Source of the DNA: Arthrobacter sp. D5-1
GTDB lineage: Bacteria > Actinomycetota > Actinomycetes > Actinomycetales > Micrococcaceae
Length of the DNA: 64,000 nucleotides
Reading direction: 5' to 3'
Assembly: GCF_017357425.1 (NCBI RefSeq)
Contig: NZ_CP014571.1
Coordinates: forward strand, 3,720,001-3,784,000
Position 1 is the stretch's first letter. Every line of letters starts with the position of its first letter. The position numbers and the translations under genes are program-made. Under the pieces are notes generated by a model. It was not told the DNA's origin. It did not search any database and saw only the letters and a program-made list of their open reading frames with translations. Positions 63,575 to 64,000 of the stretch are shown piece by piece.

Positions 63575-64000
63575 TTTCCAACGCCCCGGCATCACCACTC
63601 CTCGCGACGAGCCTCACGGTGGAGGGCCGGACGCATTGCCTGATGGCCCCGGCACGGCCCAGGTTCGCCTGGCTGCTGGATGCCGGTCCTTCCGCAGACA
63701 CGCGGCAATCGTTCCAAGCCGCGTACCGAATCCGGGTGATGGACCGCGGCGGAACACAGGTGTGGGATTCGGGCACTGTGGTCACAGACCAGCAGCACCA
63801 CCAGTCCTCCACAAGCCCCGAAAACAGCCCCAACCTCAGCCCTGACAGTGACTACCAGTGGACCGTCCAGGTCACGGACTCCACCGGTGCTGTGGGTGAG
63901 CCGGGCGCTCCGGCATGTTTCAGCACAGGGCTCGCCGAATCGGGAACCAGCGGTTGGAACGCCGAGTGGATCCATCGTGCCCCGGGAGGCCGCGCGCCAC
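63571..64000 (+). CDS. Alpha-L-rhamnosidase, N-terminal part (GH78-like)
   Basis: Open from ATG 63571 to the window end; 143 residues are visible. RPRFAWLLDAG..QAAYRIRVMDRGGTQVWDSGTV is the fibronectin-like N-terminal domain, followed by DYQWTVQVTDSTGAVGEPG and NAEWIHRAPGG, where the next rhamnosidase domain begins. GH78 enzymes release L-rhamnose from rhamnogalacturonan fragments. No signal peptide is seen, so the enzyme is intracellular. Its start overlaps the stop of the Gfo/Idh-PmoA gene. The catalytic domain lies beyond the window. Confidence 0.85.
   Translation, partial: MISNAPASPLLATSLTVEGRTHCLMAPARPRFAWLLDAGPSADTRQSFQAAYRIRVMDRGGTQVWDSGTVVTDQQHHQSSTSPENSPNLSPDSDYQWTVQVTDSTGAVGEPGAPACFSTGLAESGTSGWNAEWIHRAPGGRAP

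Noticed and set aside
1-64000. tRNA, rRNA, riboswitches, insertion sequences
   Set aside because: No cloverleaf, rRNA segment, transposase motif, terminal inverted repeat of an insertion sequence, or recognisable riboswitch consensus was seen on reading both strands.

Overview
The window is about 64 kb of high-GC actinobacterial chromosome. Gene families and gene order point to Micrococcaceae (Arthrobacter/Paenarthrobacter-like): menaquinone genes, a ResB/CcsB system II for cytochrome c, Rex, the tiny ribosomal protein bS22, a BldC-like regulator, many leaderless genes and several CUT1 sugar ABC systems. I see no rRNA, tRNA, insertion sequence, prophage or CRISPR array. Genes are dense, many overlap by 1 or 4 bases (TGATG, TAATG, ATGA), and little is mobile.

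Layout. 1-1.5 kb: end of a sugar-related ThuA-Gfo/Idh operon. 1.6-10.2 kb: GNAT enzyme; thiolase/enoyl-CoA hydratase/3-hydroxyacyl-CoA dehydrogenase operon behind a PaaR-type operator; pentapeptide/SRPBCC pair; marR-fadD-DUF2177; DUF1295 membrane enzyme. 10.2-17.1 kb: amino-acid permease, assimilatory nitrite reductase operon with an extra 115-residue protein, and an ABC-F ATPase. 17.3-22 kb: an RHH/HicB-like regulator whose operator covers its own leaderless promoter, a DUF4097 protein, a manganese-type ABC importer and a CPBP protease. 22-27 kb: CUT1 sugar importer with a putative polysaccharide-degrading toroid protein; the binding-protein gene appears frameshifted near its 3' end. 27-32 kb: VOC protein, menB-menE-menA and small membrane proteins.

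32.2-41.3 kb is the most unusual region. It reads, on the minus strand, as a membrane-anchored Hsp70-type ATPase with a Pro-rich tail, a LuxR regulator with no visible NTPase module, an IniB-like repetitive protein, and two dynamin-like GTPases. It resembles the mycobacterial iniBAC locus with its LuxR regulator, plus an Hsp70-like ATPase.

41.5-50 kb: cytochrome c maturation operon (histidine phosphatase, TlpA/ResA, CcdA, ResB, CcsB in the neighbourhood order), YceI, two Gln/Pro-rich membrane proteins, Rex and a glutaredoxin. 50-52.3 kb: three tandem arrays of one 32-bp repeat, each with three copies, bracket a HAD-IB phosphatase gene and an AbiEi/DUF559-type gene. 52.3-54.3 kb: bS22, a BldC-like protein and a class I DAHP synthase preceded by an aromatic-rich leader peptide (W, Y, Y, F). 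54.4-64 kb: a rhamnogalacturonan/pectin side-chain utilisation locus with two divergent operons, each having a near-identical LacI-type operator just downstream of its promoter. One operon holds YesL-like, binding protein, two permeases, rhamnogalacturonan acetylesterase, DUF1961 and acetylxylan-esterase-like genes. The other holds a Gfo/Idh-PmoA fusion and an alpha-L-rhamnosidase cut by the window end.

All functions are read from motifs, family resemblance and context; no database search was run. Regulatory sites are pattern-based.
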